A stretch of 64,000 bases of DNA from Dendrolimus kikuchii. Taxonomy: Eukaryota > Arthropoda > Insecta > Lepidoptera > Lasiocampidae. Where the stretch lies: the NCBI GenBank assembly GCA_019925095.2, contig CM034411.1:13640001-13704000 (forward strand), read 5' to 3'. Positions within the stretch are counted from its first letter, which is position 1, and every line of letters starts with the position of its first letter. Below, one piece after another: positions 1 through 11,576 of this stretch. Made by a program: the position numbers and the translations under genes. The notes beneath the pieces were generated by a model that was not told the origin of the DNA, searched no databases, and saw nothing but the letters and a program-made list of their open reading frames with translations.

Positions 1-1575
1 TTTTTATATGAGTAAGCATTAAATTTTGCTGCGATTCGTTTTTTAAATGTTAACTTTAGACATAAATTATATAAAGATATCAATTTGAATAAAATATTAG
101 TCTATGGTCGATTACGTTGCATCGGTTGGCAACATCTCCCTTTTAAGTCGCATGTCGGTCAAAAACTACAAACTTACTAACCTACGCACCCACGTAGGCA
201 TTTTATCATCTAAGCAATAAATAAGCTTTATTAATAATGTAGCTAACCAAGGCGAACTGGGATTACATCACCTTGAGATTAAGTGCTACTCAGACGACAA
301 ACTTGTGTATGCAGTTGTAGCTTGCGCAATATTTCATAGCTTGACAAAAGATTTAAAAAAAAACATAAAATGACAGACAATAATAGGCGAAAACGAAATT
401 TAAATAATTCAACAATTTCGATAGCAGAGAGATGGAGCTAATACAGATAAAAAAATATAGCTTCTTTTATTTCTTTAAACCTATTTATTATAGCCATACC
501 CATAGAAGACGGTGATCTGGGCTCAGTATTCTACTTATAGTCTTAAGGGACTATGAGTAGAATACAATACAAATAAGTTAAGTTTTCTTGCATTGTATTC
601 GATTATATGTAATTTGAATTTTATTATATAATTTAATGACATATTGAATTATTTAAATTAATGATTAGATACATCACTTTGGTTGCTTTCTCCAAATTGA
701 AAGACAAATGACCGTCTAATATCAGCCTAACGTTATTACCTTTTATTTCCTGATTCATATTATTTTATTTATTTATTCCTGTTATTACCTCTTATTTCTT
801 GATTGTCCAATATCCAATCCAATAGGTTTGTATAATACACCTGATACTCTGCATGTTGAATATATTGCGAAAAACTAAGCGCAGCCAATAGTTTTTGGCG
901 AGAAGTGTAGGGTGATGTATTTCTGTGCAATTTTACAAAATTTCAAAAAAAAGTCAAATATAGCCAATACTTGTAAATGTCGAAAATTTCTACTGTTCAC
1001 TAAGTGACGTGTGCTTTTTTGAGCTGCCACAAGAACACAATTATTTGGCGTAAGTCAAAAACCTACAATTTGGCTGAGTTAGTACTAAAAACTTAGAATT
1101 TGCAACAACAACAGAGCCGTATCTAATTAGTTTCTTTGCCTACCATTGTAGCGAATAAAACAACAATAACTAGATGCACTCATCAGAACGCTGCGCCACA
1201 TATACATTGTATGGACGGCGCAGTAATTAATTTTGCGTGCAAAACTGCTTAATTACGCAGCCCTTTTTTATTTACTTACAAGTTAGACGTGTGCGTTGCT
1301 CTTAATGCATGGTGGTATTGTCTTTTTAAATTGTCGTAAATACGCTAAAATCTCTCTTAAAATGGTCAAACGAAATAATTATTTAATCAAACATATATGG
1401 CATAGTGACATCAATTTTGCATAAACAGATGTCAGATTGATCCACCGATTTTGACATCGTCATCATGTAAATCTGTGGAGAAGTGATCAAACGTGGAGTT
1501 AATTTTGATAACTAGTGGCGTATATATTCCTATATTTTGTTGTTCATTAACTTACGATACCTACTTTGATATTAT
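1..1575. other. AT-rich DNA without recognised genes
   Basis: No exon, RNA gene or clear transposon was seen. 1010-1130 has weak similarity to repeat family D. Short open frames here have no recognisable motifs. Confidence 0.6.
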
Positions 1576-1582
1576 TTGTATG

Positions 1583-2161
1583 CAGGGCCGGCTCGAGACG
1601 GTAGGCACGACAGGCAACCGCCCATGGCGGCAAAATTTAGTCGCAGCAAAAATGTCTGCAAAAACGCTTCAACTATTAGAGCCCAAAAACAAAGAAACAC
1701 AACACCCAAAAATACAGAGACATCAACAAGTAGTTACAACACGATTAGACAGGGTTCTGGGAGAAGAAACCTAGATACAAGAATTATTTTAGTTTTCATA
1801 AACAAAAAGAATACAATTTCCTGCGGCCGGGCGGCCTGTCGTAAGAGGCGACTAAACAACCCGCAGCCAGGTGGTAGGGCATTTGCCCGACTGGATGGCT
1901 ACCACCCCTGGTCTAAAGCATGTCGCCATAACAACCTTGAGTTGTGTTCCGGCATTAGTGACCAGGTTCCAGTGACCCCTAAGAGAGCAGCAGCGCATGT
2001 GTACCACCTTTGGTGTTGCAAACGTCCATAGGCGATGATAACCGGTTTCCATCGACTGGGCCGTCTGTCTTTCTGCTGAAATCCTGCAATAAATAAAAAA
2101 ACTTCGGTGGAGGCATTTTTTGAGGTTGTCTACGGCAGTAAAAGTACTAGGGCCGGCCCTG
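1583..2161. mobile_element. hAT-type MITE with nested SINE-like insertion
   Basis: The element begins CAGGGCCGGC and ends GGCCGGCCCTG, inverted termini of the hAT type. The 7-bp sequence TTGTATG flanks both sides (1576-1582 and 2162-2168), consistent with an 8-bp hAT target duplication that has lost one base. No transposase is present. The right part of the element, 1805-2100, is a copy of SINE-like family A, so the MITE inserted first. Without the insertion it would be about 280 bp. Confidence 0.7.
1805..2100 (+). repeat. SINE-like family A copy 1, nested in an hAT MITE
   Basis: It matches the other family A copies in this window. The family in forward sense starts ATCCGTGCAGG, includes the hairpin motif GTCGTAAGAGGCGAC, and ends with CTGCAATAAA plus an A-rich tail. 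This copy lacks the first ~20 bases and ends in AATAAATAAAAAA. It contains no credible gene; short open frames across it are shared by all copies by descent. Confidence 0.8.
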
Positions 2162-2349
2162 TTGTATGAAGCTTATGTAAAAATGTAACCAGTAGCATGG
2201 AATAATACTAAGGTATCCAGTATAAAGTAAATCCTAAGTTGGCAACACACTAAAATCATAGTTGGCGCTATAAGTTCGTCTTATTTTTGTTGATCAATTA
2301 GAACTTATTTTTTATTTACCTTTAAAACATCTTATTTCTTTCTACTTCT

Positions 2350-2440
2350 TCTTTCTCTTAAATTCAAATTCAAAAGGTTTATTAAAAATAGTTCCACTGG
2401 AGAACACTTTTTGAAGGTCATCATACATATAAGTTATATT
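2350..2440 (-). repeat. LINE 3'-tail fragment (AATTCAAA repeats)
   Basis: It contains AAATTCAAATTCAAAAGG and a stretch with the CACTGGAGAACACTTTTTGA motif. The same sequence occurs reversed at 16318-16390, so this is a dispersed 3' tail. The simple-repeat end suggests a non-LTR retrotransposon tail; the family is not identified. Confidence 0.5.
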
Positions 2441-2444
2441 TATT

Positions 2445-2785
2445 ATTTTATTTAGGTTTATGGCTTGGCAGCTAGGCCTTTAAGCCAGATCTTATTTTAC
2501 AAGATAGTTTCTTCATTTTCTTAAGCCTATGTGTAGCCCAGCTGAACTGTAGGTTATCAGCTGGTGCCATTCAACGGAGTTCTTATGACAATTCAAATGG
2601 CCACATTCGACTATACAGTTCACATTTCTCACAAAACACATAATTACTACTCAAAAACTATCAATATCCTACAACTATTGTTCATTTTAGAGTAATTTTA
2701 CACGATTTTTAGAAAATAAAACTGCACAGCACAACATCTCCTTTCAGTTCCCGCCAAATACTCCACATATAAGTTAAAATTTAAT
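2445..2785. repeat. Dispersed repeat family D copy
   Basis: About 330 bp that reappear as a reverse complement at 19466-19775, sharing stretches such as TTTCAGTTCCCGCCAAATA and GGCTTGGCAGCTAGGCCTTT. Degraded relatives are seen at 1010-1130 and 63475-63535. No coding potential and no clear termini were seen. It could be a MITE or an old SINE. Confidence 0.55.
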
Positions 2786-2949
2786 TTTACTTCCTATTCT
2801 ATGTATAAATTCTAAAGTCGGTTTCTTATTTTTTTATTTTTTTCTATACTAATACTATAAAGAGGAAAGATTTGTATTTTTGTATGTTTGTAACGAATAA
2901 ACTCAAAAACTACTGGACCGATTCAAAAATTCTTTCACCATTAGAATGC

Positions 2950-4102
2950 TTTTTTTTTGAGGCGGGGGAAATGCATTTCGCACTACCGGGTCCTTTGCTA
3001 GGGATTAGACTAAAGCGATGAAAGGTAAGCCACTGAAGATAGCGCAGCCACCAGAGTCAATCGCCAGCATATGTGGAGATTCAGTAAGGTACCCTCTATG
3101 TGGAGAGGTTACTCATCGGCTAATACTCCACTAAAACCACCCTCCTCCCATGTGCCCCGCGCTTATGGCAGGAAGAGCTCGAGACTTAGAACGTAGTCAC
3201 GCCCACGCTGCTCATCCTAGAGCATCAGTGCAAACTCACTTCGTCAACAGGGGGATGACTCCTCCGCTCCCTAGATGCTGGAGGGCGCCTGCAGCGGTAT
3301 TACGGGAGGAGATCTTGCGCATATCTGCGTCTCTGGGACCCCGACTGACGTTGGTACCCGCGAGACGCATGCGCACCTCTCCCTTTCTCGTTCTGCGACC
3401 TCCTTTTGAGACATGAGAGTCTCGCAGAAATTGGCCGCACCTACCCAATGATCGTCGCTATGCAGCATGGCTTGCATCAAACTGCCCAGCGAATCAATCG
3501 GACCTACGAGGGTCTCGAGTTCAAATCTCTGCGGTGCCTATGCTGCGCACTCGACCAGCGTATGAAACGCAATGTCTTGTGCGCCACACTGGCGACATTG
3601 AGGGGACGGCATGCAGCCCACAATTTGATTCACTTACTTATCGAACCACCCATGCCCGGTAAGTATCTGCGTCATTCTGAGTGTCAGGGTCCCGCGTTTC
3701 CGCGAGAGCCATCGCAACAGGTGCGGGCGCACCGCCTCCACTGCCTCAATGCCAGTAACAGGAGTTTCCAACTCTCTCGACCAAGTCTGGATCATGGACG
3801 CGGTTTCCCGCGTCCTGATCGCCTGAAGCTCGGCCTGGCAATAAACCAGGCCACGGGCGAGGGCATCCTGTCGGGAGCGCCGAACTTCGGCAAGTACGTC
3901 CGCCTGGAGAGGCCAGGGCGGATCTCATGCCAAGAGTGTTGACGCCGTCTACGACACTGTACGGTGTCCTCGGATGGTCCTCAACGCCACGACCCGTTGT
4001 GCGCGGCACAACAAAGTCCTATTGTGGCGGTGAAGTGCAACGAACCACACGGGTGCACCGTACAGGGCCATACTCCTAAGGATGCCCGATATATGGAATA
4101 CA
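2950..4102 (-). mobile_element. 5'-truncated, decayed R1-clade LINE tail 1
   Basis: Poly(T) at 2950-2958 is the poly(A) tail of a minus-strand copy. The 3' UTR motif AGGCGGGGGAAATG follows. Around 3240-3450 the minus strand encodes remnants similar to the extreme C-terminus of the R1-clade ORF2 at 23.1 kb (FCETLMSQKE followed by AERERE). Further upstream sequence to about 4085 is GC-rich ORF2 remnant with stops and frameshifts. It is not functional. Confidence 0.65.
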
Positions 4103-4441
4103 TTTTTTTTTCAGGCGGGGGAAATGCCTATTACGCACAATACCGAGTCCTTTGCAAGGGATTAGACCATAGTCGATCATGGAGGCATTCCCAAAAGGGG
4201 CAATCCAAACAATAATCAACCGGCTTGTGTGGAGACTCGAGCCCAAATGGCTAATACCCACTAAAACTACCCTCTTCCGATGCTCCGCTCTTATGGCAGG
4301 AAAGGCATGAGACTTGAACGTAGTTACGCCCACGCCGATCCTAGCGAAATAACTGCCTGAGAAAGCCCCTGGAAGAGCTAACTCACTTCGACGACAGGGG
4401 TGAAGACTCCTCTGCTCCCTTAATGCATGAGGGCCCCTGGT
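4103..4441 (-). mobile_element. R1-clade LINE tail 2 with imperfect target duplication
   Basis: Poly(T) at 4103-4111 is followed by the same 3' UTR as tail 1 (CAGGCGGGGGAAATGC, then GGGATTAGACCATAG). Flanks ATATGGAATACA (4091-4102) and ATATAGAATACA (4442-4453) form a 12-bp duplication with one mismatch. Tail 2 therefore inserted at or next to tail 1 as a separate event. Confidence 0.65.
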
Positions 4442-4554
4442 ATATAGAATACAATAGATCCTTGAGTAACATAGGCTACGCTACATTTATACGTTTATCC
4501 CAAAATGTTTAAAAAACAAATTACCACCCGTGCGAAGCTGGGACGGGCCGCTAG

Positions 4555-5254
4555 TTATCTATATGATCAAAAATGTTGCTATGATATTTACTTTTAAAGA
4601 ACTCCCATTTAGTAGACCACAGTGGCCGTTAGTCTATGGAATGCTATGAATTATATTAGTTAAAATAAAGACGCCGCGGAAAACTACGCATGATTATAAA
4701 TGTAATCCTTGGATCATGTGCGGTCCTTTATTTATAAAGGCTACACTCATAAACTTTATTTCCGACGCCGAAGGTCGCAGGAGACACGGCTGCGGAATTC
4801 CAATCAGATGTTGTACATGCGAAATACCACTTGTAATGTCACGTAATGGAAATAAAATATTAATAATTTGTACTAGGTTTTGAGGAATATTCATATTAAT
4901 TAGGTATTAAATGTTGAGTAACTAGAATCATCATCAGTTGGCGTGAAGGTTATATGTGAATATAGATTTCTTTTTAAGATTTCTTACCAGCATTTTGTTA
5001 AATTTCTGACTTTTCTTGATTTAAGTATTATGGGTCGCTTGGGGAAAATGCATTACATTTTTAGCGTACTGGATAATCGTTTAGGAATAGTCTCGAAGTA
5101 GCTATTGTTCTTACGAATATAAAAACAAATCCCAGATTACACAATATAAAATTATATTTTTTGGGGACACAATATATAATATTATATTTTTTGGGAAATT
5201 TTACACTTTTTCAGAAGGCACTTTTTTCACATTATTCCAAATAGTTAGTTGAAT

Positions 5255-5258
<4 letters not shown>
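4555..5258. other. AT-rich DNA, nothing recognised
   Basis: Two adjacent short repeats of ATAATATTATATTTTTTGGG type at about 5145-5195 are the only structure noted. Confidence 0.5.

Positions 5259-5301
<43 letters not shown>
5259..5301. repeat. (TA)n microsatellite
   Basis: An uninterrupted run of about 21 TA units. The open frame across it on the minus strand (YIYIYI) is an artefact of the repeat. Confidence 0.95.
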
Positions 5302-5303
<2 letters not shown>

Positions 5304-5424
5304 CACTTTAATAAGGTTACAAACAAAATTTGTATGTAATATAGGTACAAATGGTGGACATATGAAAATACAAGCTATAAAACGGTAGTTTTTGCCAGAA
5401 TGTAGGTATACATATAAAAACATC

Positions 5425-5735
5425 CTTTTTTAGTGCAGGAGATCAGCAGAAAGGCAGACGACCCACTTGATGGAAAGCGGTTACCATCGCCTATGGACAT
5501 TTGCAACACCAAAGTTGCTACAAATGCGCTGCTGCTCTCTTAAGGGAGACTGGAACCTGGTCACTAATGCCGGAACACAACTCAAGGTTGTTATGGCGAC
5601 ATACTTTAGACCAGGGGTGGTAGCCATCCAGTCGGGCAAATGCCCTACCACCTGGCTGTGGGTTGTTAAGTCGCTTCTTACGACAGGCCGCCCGGCCGCA
5701 GGAAATTGTATTCTTTCTCCGTTCCTGCATGGATG
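5425..5735 (-). repeat. SINE-like family A copy 2
   Basis: Reverse-oriented copy with the tail (poly T) at the left and the 5' end GTTCCTGCATGGAT at the right. It is near full length and retains the GTCGCTTCTTACGAC stem region with one change from the consensus. Confidence 0.85.
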
Positions 5736-5844
5736 ATCTAGATGAGGATTACAAGGGGAAAACCACATGAACTCAGTTGTTGTATAAATTCCTAAATTAT
5801 TTGATTTGATTTATTTAATTTAAAATTACATAACCACAATTATT

Positions 5845-6385
5845 TAGCCAGCCGGCACGCAGTGGAGATCGCTGGAGCTAAGACTCAAGCTCCATGGGTG
5901 GAAGTGATGAATGGCAACACGTCAGAAGTAGCTTCGGTGAACCTGCAGCCCACATCTCTGCACCCCTTAGCCACTCACACCCATGTTGCCCCTGTCTTCT
6001 ATGGCATTTTTAGTGGCCTATGCAAGGAGTGGCGAGTCACCGTCTGCCCATTTTTCCATATTCCCCGAACATTGTGACGGGCAGACGCCATAGTCCCCAT
6101 GTTCCCAGACCCCTAGTACCACTAGCAGTTCACCCCAATAGCCCGGTACTTTTTGTTCTCATTTCCCACAATAGTCCTACACTGGCCGGGGCTTGTCCTT
6201 GGGTGCATTATTATATGGTGTAGACAGGGATAATCGCCGGTCAGTGTCACGCCGCATTTAGATTAAATTTGTCAAGGGGCCTCTACGTGTTGGCCTTCCC
6301 ATGGCCCCACGTAAGCCCTCCAAAAGTCCGGGGCATTTTTATGGCCCGTGGTCTTTAAAGACATACAATAATAAAGCAGTATATA
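5845..6385 (+). repeat. Dispersed repeat family C copy
   Basis: About 520 bp that recur reversed at 37725-38225 and, in part, 38335-38575. Shared landmarks include GCCGGTCAGTGTCACGCC, GGCCTCTACGTGTTGGCCTT and an ending that runs GTCTTTAAAGACATACAATA. The ATA-rich end suggests a LINE 3' region, but no conserved protein was recognised. Confidence 0.6.
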
Positions 6386-6797
6386 CATATTATATTAAAC
6401 AACATAATTAAGGTTTAATTTATTGGTATTGATGACTTCCATACTAAGATAGACCTATATAATAATAATAATTCTGCATATATTATACATATATATCTAT
6501 AACAATATTAAATTATCAATGGACTTACGTACTGAACTATTGACATAAAGTTATCGGTAAAAGTGATAATTATTACGCATAATTATTATATTTTTTCGTT
6601 ATTATTTTTTATGTCAAGTGCATTTTATTATCTTTATTAATGACTAGCATGTGCCAGCGAAACTTTTTTCGTGCTTTCATTATGATGGCGTATTTGTAAT
6701 GTCCCAGCTCCATCTGGGATAATGTTATAGTTAGTGTCTGACAAATGCGTCTTATTTATAGCATTAAAAATAATGCCATTAATGATTAGTTACGTTA

Positions 6798-7330
6798 GTG
6801 TATATGTTACGGGCCAGCAACCAGAACAGTAAGTTAATTTGGGTTAGATTCGACGATCCAGAGGAAATAAGGAGGACGCTGAAAGAAAAGAACTTTCCAG
6901 TGGAAGCAGTGCGCTACATTTCTGGCGTGAGGGTAGACCTGGCTGCCTCTTCTACGCCATACTTAGTCGTCTTAACCAAGAGAACCTCGGCCGGCTTTAT
7001 ACAGTTGCTCTATATATCGGGCGTGGTCTTAGACGCCTAGCAAGAGCAGAAAACAATGCCATCGGTGCCAAAAATTTGAGCACTTGTCCGGAAATTGTTA
7101 TCGCCCAATCAATTGCGTACGGTGAGGCGCGTGAGAAGCCGACGTGCACAAACTGCGACAGGCCGTACGCAGTATGTTTAAGAGGCGCTGCTGGAGAGGA
7201 GACCAGCTCCCACCGCCGGGGCTGCTCAGCCATTACTGCATAATCAGCCAAGGAGTAGGACGAGGCGGGCACCCGCCCCTCCTGCATCAAAATCTCAATC
7301 ATTCGACGTAGAGGAGACTAACGCCAGGAA
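6798..7330 (+). pseudogene. Decayed LINE ORF1 (gag-like) remnant
   Basis: The first 80 codons (WVRFDDPEEIRRTLKEKNFP and on) resemble the RNA-binding region of Jockey/CR1-type ORF1 proteins that precedes a cysteine-rich zinc-knuckle segment. After a stop at 7037, other frames continue with degraded sequence including a TCTNC motif near 7145. Stops and frame changes show it is not functional. The exact clade is uncertain. Confidence 0.5.
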
Positions 7331-7654
7331 CTTACTTCAGATAATTCTCTAGCGAGTGCTTCGCATGGGGGTGTTTTACTGGGGATATCAATTCTTTAAA
7401 CGTTAATAACTTAGTGGACTGTAAATAATAATTAAATAATAAAAAACTACACGTGCGAAATATATGACGGTTTTAATGGAGGAAAATAAAATATGACTTA
7501 ATATAATCAAAAGAGCATTTAAGTTCAAAATTTAAGCATGCTATTGTAGTCAGTACTATGCTGCGTCAAATAACTAAAAACTGATTGTTCTAGATTCCAA
7601 CACCCTGCGACTACACCACGGGTCAAGTCTTGCTGGGTATCTCTTTTTACTTAT

Positions 7655-7770
7655 ATACATACATACATAACTTCACGCTAGTTCCCTTGCGGGTTAGGCA
7701 TGAACAACAGAGCGCCATTCAGGCTTATTCTTACACACCTCACTTGCTTCTTTGACATACATACATTTTT
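7655..7770 (-). mobile_element. RTE-like LINE 3' fragment (copy 1)
   Basis: A (CATA)n run followed by ACTTCACGCTAGTTCCCTTG matches the 3' end of the RTE-like copies at 31.9, 42.9, 47.4, 49.8 and 53.6 kb. Only about 110 bp remain, including the last codons of the ORF. Confidence 0.75.
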
Positions 7771-8470
7771 ACTAACATACAAACTTAATTTGTTTTCATA
7801 AATCGCGAGCAAGACCCCGAGAAAAAGCTAGTACATATATTTTATTTTATTTATTTGGTTTACCAACAATTACTTGCACTAATACAAAGGATGTACACAT
7901 AGCTTTATAAAAAAAGACATGAAAAATTCAGTAATCACTTATAGACAAACACTACATGCAATTTGATATTTTGTAGTTTGAAAAAAATGTAATATAATTA
8001 ATTTAAAGAAGCAAAAAAAAAATAAGGCTTTAATAGCTATTAAGTTTCAAACATATAAATAAATTAAAAAAAGAGAAGTTAATTAGTAATGTCAGATGCA
8101 ATAATTCGATGAAATTTGTAATATGAATTTGCATGTAGATCACACATATTATAGATATTGTGATGGACCCGAACGAGACAAAATCATATGTATATTTAAA
8201 TAAAAATGGGACTAAATAAAATGAAACACCATTTTTTCTTTACGTTCGAATCACAACCAATTCGATTTCTTTTAATATAAACACGTCAAAAATCGAGCTG
8301 CCAGTATTATAACAAAAAGTATTTATTCCGCAACAGATATATAGTACACCTTCCTTAAAAAATACCTAATTATTGATGAAAACCGCTTAAAAATCCATTG
8401 CGTGGAGGAGATAGAAGATATACAGACAGACAGACGCGGAAAGTAGCTTTGTTTTATACTATGTAAAGAA
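7771..8470. other. AT-rich DNA, nothing recognised
   Basis: No coding motif or repeat shared with the rest of the window was found. The flanking regions 6386-6797 and 7331-7654 are similar in character. Confidence 0.5.
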
Positions 8471-8621
8471 TTTGTGGGTTATCGAATCTGATGTAGTGGT
8501 TGGGTTTATCCAGCGTGTGTGTGAAACCTTGTGTGTTTCATATCAGGGTCTACGAAGTTTGCGATCAGTGAACACACGCTGGGTAAACCCAACCACTACA
8601 TCAGATTCGATAACCCACAAA
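8471..8621. repeat. 50-bp inverted repeat (hairpin) within Penelope-like copy
   Basis: Arms 8471-8520 and 8572-8621 match at 49 of 50 positions and the exception forms a U-G pair in RNA. The loop is 51 nt. A transcript would fold into a long stem. Confidence 0.95.
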
Positions 8622-9089
8622 TCCTCGCGAAAGAGAATCGTTTCATATCTAGAATGATACGTGAGGCTATTGAAATAAAAAAACACACCCAAATTTCAAT
8701 AGAGAAGATGGTTGGCAAGTACCACCTGTTTGGGATCCGATCATCAAAACTATTAAGACCCAAACCCAGCAAAAACCAACTGCCAGACTTCAAGACACTG
8801 TGGGCTCTTTCTGCGTGCAACGGAACACAAACCAACTTGACTGATAATTTCCACCCATTATAATTATAATATTATGTAAAATTATTAGAGCTAGGCATGT
8901 TTGCTGAAGAGTTTCTTGCACCGCTTCTTCTCTTCAAGCCATAACATGTTGCGAAGCGGTGGTAAATTAGATTAGGCTCCCATAGAGTAAATAATAACCA
9001 TAAACGAAATTTAAAGTAAATAATTAAAATGAACAAGTTGGCGGTAGGCTAAATAAAACTTTAACAATACTCGTTGACACTTGACATCT

Positions 9090-9136
9090 TTGTCTTCGGT
9101 GATCACGGCCACTGAAAAGTGGCCGAAACGTCGGAA
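9090..9136 (+). ncRNA. Hammerhead-like motif in Penelope 3' region (tentative)
   Basis: A stem GGCCA/TGGCC closed by ACTGAAAAG-type bases is followed directly by GAAAC and GTC, the 3' half of a hammerhead core, with GTGATCAC in front where CTGATGA is expected. Hammerhead ribozymes are known in Penelope-like elements. The same motif is at 12611-12650. The 5' core is imperfect, so activity is doubtful. Confidence 0.25.
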
Positions 9137-9225
9137 TAACAAAAATCAAATAAATTACCGCGCTTAAAACCGTTAAAACGTAGTTTTATTATGTATACAA
9201 GTCGCGAAAACTTAAGAAAACGATC

Positions 9226-9974
9226 TTAATTGTGAATTTTAAAATTGAAATGTTATTCAATAATTAACTGGTGGTCGCCCAATGGTCGAAATTCGACCAT
9301 TATAAGTTTGAACATTATTAAGGTTCTGTTGTGAAAGACTATACTTCTATAATCACAGATTTCGCCAAGGCTACACTGTTAATTTTGACTTTAAGAATAA
9401 ACAAAAGAGTAGTGTGTGTAATGTTTTTTTATTGATTTTATGTATTTTTTTTGCATAATAAAAAAAATAGCATTATGTGCTCCTTTTCTGTATAAACTAT
9501 AAGTGTGCGAAATTTCATACTCCTCCATCCGCGCAGTTTTCGTAAAAAGGTGTACAAAGTTTTGCCTTCACGTATTAATATAATGATGATTTGTTAATTT
9601 AGTAGACAACTTCTCTTTGCTATCAAAATTGACAGACAGAAGTAAACCGCCTATTTTTTGCATTATTGTTAAGCATTCTTTCCTGATTCTATCCTTACAT
9701 ACTTGATATACTCGCTAGTCACTCATGAATGACCGTTGATATCTTCAATCGATCTAATTGCATAAACCGGGTCGTGTAAATGAACTGATATATGCGTCCA
9801 TTCAATGCGTTTCTTGGAAAGTCTTGGAAAGTTCACGCATTTACACGTCATCTATTAAAAGTAGTCCGGTTTATAAACATACGGTTTTTTTTTCTGTTCT
9901 GTTCTGTCGGTCTGGACATTTGGCGTTTATAAAATTGGAATTTATGTAGTAAGTCACACATGAATGAATCGATT

Positions 9975-10011
<37 letters not shown>

Positions 10012-10834
10012 TTACACTTTATTGTACACCATTACAGATAATACTCTGACATTTGCATTGGCGATTACGCATACTGATCAAGTAGATTATTATTAGGGTC
10101 TTTATAAATGAATTAGCGACCAAAAGGTCGAAAGCGCTATGAATTTATTGGAGCTTACGCTTTGAATTCGTGCATATATTATTACTGTATTATTATCTCT
10201 TACTCTCGGCGGTTTTCCGCACGTGTTGGATGAAATAGCAACTCATAACCCGATCGAGCACCGGCTTTTATTTAATAATATGCGGTAAAATTGCAAAATT
10301 GAAAATAGAAATTTTAATAAGAATATACATAGCGAGTTAGATGTTTTTATTTAATTTTAGAAGTGTAAGTTTTATTTATAAAATTCATTCAGTATGCTGT
10401 GGTTCGCCATTACGGCGTACGTCCTTGTGAATTATTATAGTATTTTTGTTTTTATTGCTTTATTGTCCTGTTGTTTTGCAGTGAGTTTTATTTGCCAAAA
10501 AGGCTTTAATTCATTTGGAATGTTGCTTCACTGACTACTTGCTTTACTGAGAAACTTATTTTTCCAAATTTAGTTTTGAAAACAAAAACATTGCCATTAT
10601 CTTAGGCTGAGTTCTACCTACATGATTACTAATTACAACAGGCTTTTTGAACATTTTCATACATCGTTCTAGGTACCTATACTTGGATGACAGGTTGTTG
10701 CAGACTGAATAAGATGTTTTGTTTTCCATTTTTGTTATTCTCTGTGTTCCAATTCAGTTGTGTATTCAGTTTGTCTGAGAGGATTTTTCGCACTGTTATA
10801 ACACTGTATTATATTATGTACAATTGCTTACCTT
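9226..10834. other. Unassigned DNA between repeats
   Basis: Apart from the GA-repeat tail at 9965-10035 there is no recognised feature. 10100-10250 has a small hairpin (CGACC/GGTCG) and a GC-richer stretch, origin unknown. Confidence 0.45.
9965..10035 (-). repeat. (GA)n run and LINE-type 3' tail
   Basis: An AGAGAG run at about 9982-10009 is followed by ATTACACTTTATTGTACACC. The same tail is found on the + strand at 55905-56027, ending in (TC)n. The pair marks a dispersed LINE-type 3' end with a simple-repeat terminus. Confidence 0.6.
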
Positions 10835-11150
10835 CTTTTTTTTTTTTTATTGCAGGAGTTCAGCAGACAGGCAGACGGCCCATTTGATGGAAAGCGGTTA
10901 CCATCGCCTATGGACATTTACAACACCAAAGGTGCTACAAATACGCTGCTGCTCTCTTAAAGGAGACTGGAAGCTGGTCACTAATGCCGGAACACAACTC
11001 AAGGTTGTTATGACGACATACTTTAGACCAGGGGTGGTAGCCATCCAGTCGGGCAAATGCCCTACCGCCTGGCTGTGGGTTCTTAAGTCGCCTCTTACGC
11101 CAGGCCGCCCGGCCGCAGGAAATTGTATTCTTTCTCCGTTCCTGCACAGA
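10835..11150 (-). repeat. SINE-like family A copy 3
   Basis: A full-length reverse copy. A 14-base poly(T) at the left (10835-10848) is its tail and GTTCCTGCACAGAT at 11138-11151 is its 5' end. The long T tract suggests a fairly recent insertion. Confidence 0.85.
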
Positions 11151-11576
11151 TAAGTTATTATATTTATATAATAGTTATATTACCTGTGCAATTGTACATT
11201 ATATAAAACCAATTTGATTTTCTCTAATAAAGAGAGAGCATTATTAACCATCATATAGTGCAGACGTATTTTTTAATTAAACTCTTACAGTAAATAAATT
11301 CGTTTTTTTTCTTAAAAAGGACCCACGGAGCACCATCCTAACAGCATGTCTAAAAAAAATTTCAAATTAATAATAGGGGTTTAATTTTTACAACAGCGGT
11401 GTAGTTGTCGCTTGCATCATACTTTATGTTTTTACAAACGGCTTACCCTGGCCGAATTTCCTCCCCGCACCACTGATCAAGTGTTCCTGAGAGATAATAC
11501 AACCCTAAATGGATTGAAAAATCTGCTTAACGCGAGCGAAGCCGAGGGAAAAAGCTTATAATAAGCTTATATAATA

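Larger units (their letters stand above)
2843..4554 (+). mobile_element. Helitron-like element split by two R1-type tails
   Basis: It starts TCTATACTAATACTATAAAG after a T run and ends GGGACGGGCCGCTAG followed by T, the TC...CTAG ends with a GC-rich 3' hairpin seen in Helitrons. The first ~107 bp and the last ~113 bp belong to the Helitron-like element. The middle, 2950-4441, is inserted R1-type sequence. It carries no helicase gene, so it is non-autonomous. Confidence 0.6.
8471..9225 (+). mobile_element. Penelope-like element copy 1 with inverted 5' arm
   Basis: The frame 8531-8860 encodes sequence like the C-terminus of Penelope-like proteins (AISEHTLGKPNHYIRF, then QILAKENRFISRMIREAIEI), which is the GIY-YIG endonuclease tail. 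The 3' UTR contains TGGCCGAAACGTCGG and ends CTTAAGAAAACG. At the left, 8471-8520 is an inverted copy of coding bases 8572-8621. Inverted partial 5' copies are a known habit of Penelope-like elements. It is 5' truncated and lacks the reverse transcriptase. Confidence 0.7.

Noticed and set aside
3406..3942. 178-codon + strand open frame
   Set aside because: Antisense of decayed R1-type ORF2 sequence, as shown by the FCETLMSQKE remnant on the minus strand.
5467..5768. 70-95 codon frames on both strands (also in the other family A copies)
   Set aside because: They recur in every family A copy because of shared ancestry, contain no protein motif and differ by frame-breaking changes between copies.
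10105..10150. Second hammerhead-like motif (CGACC/GGTCG followed by GAAAGCGC)
   Set aside because: The CTGATGA-type half is absent and there is no association with a Penelope-like element.
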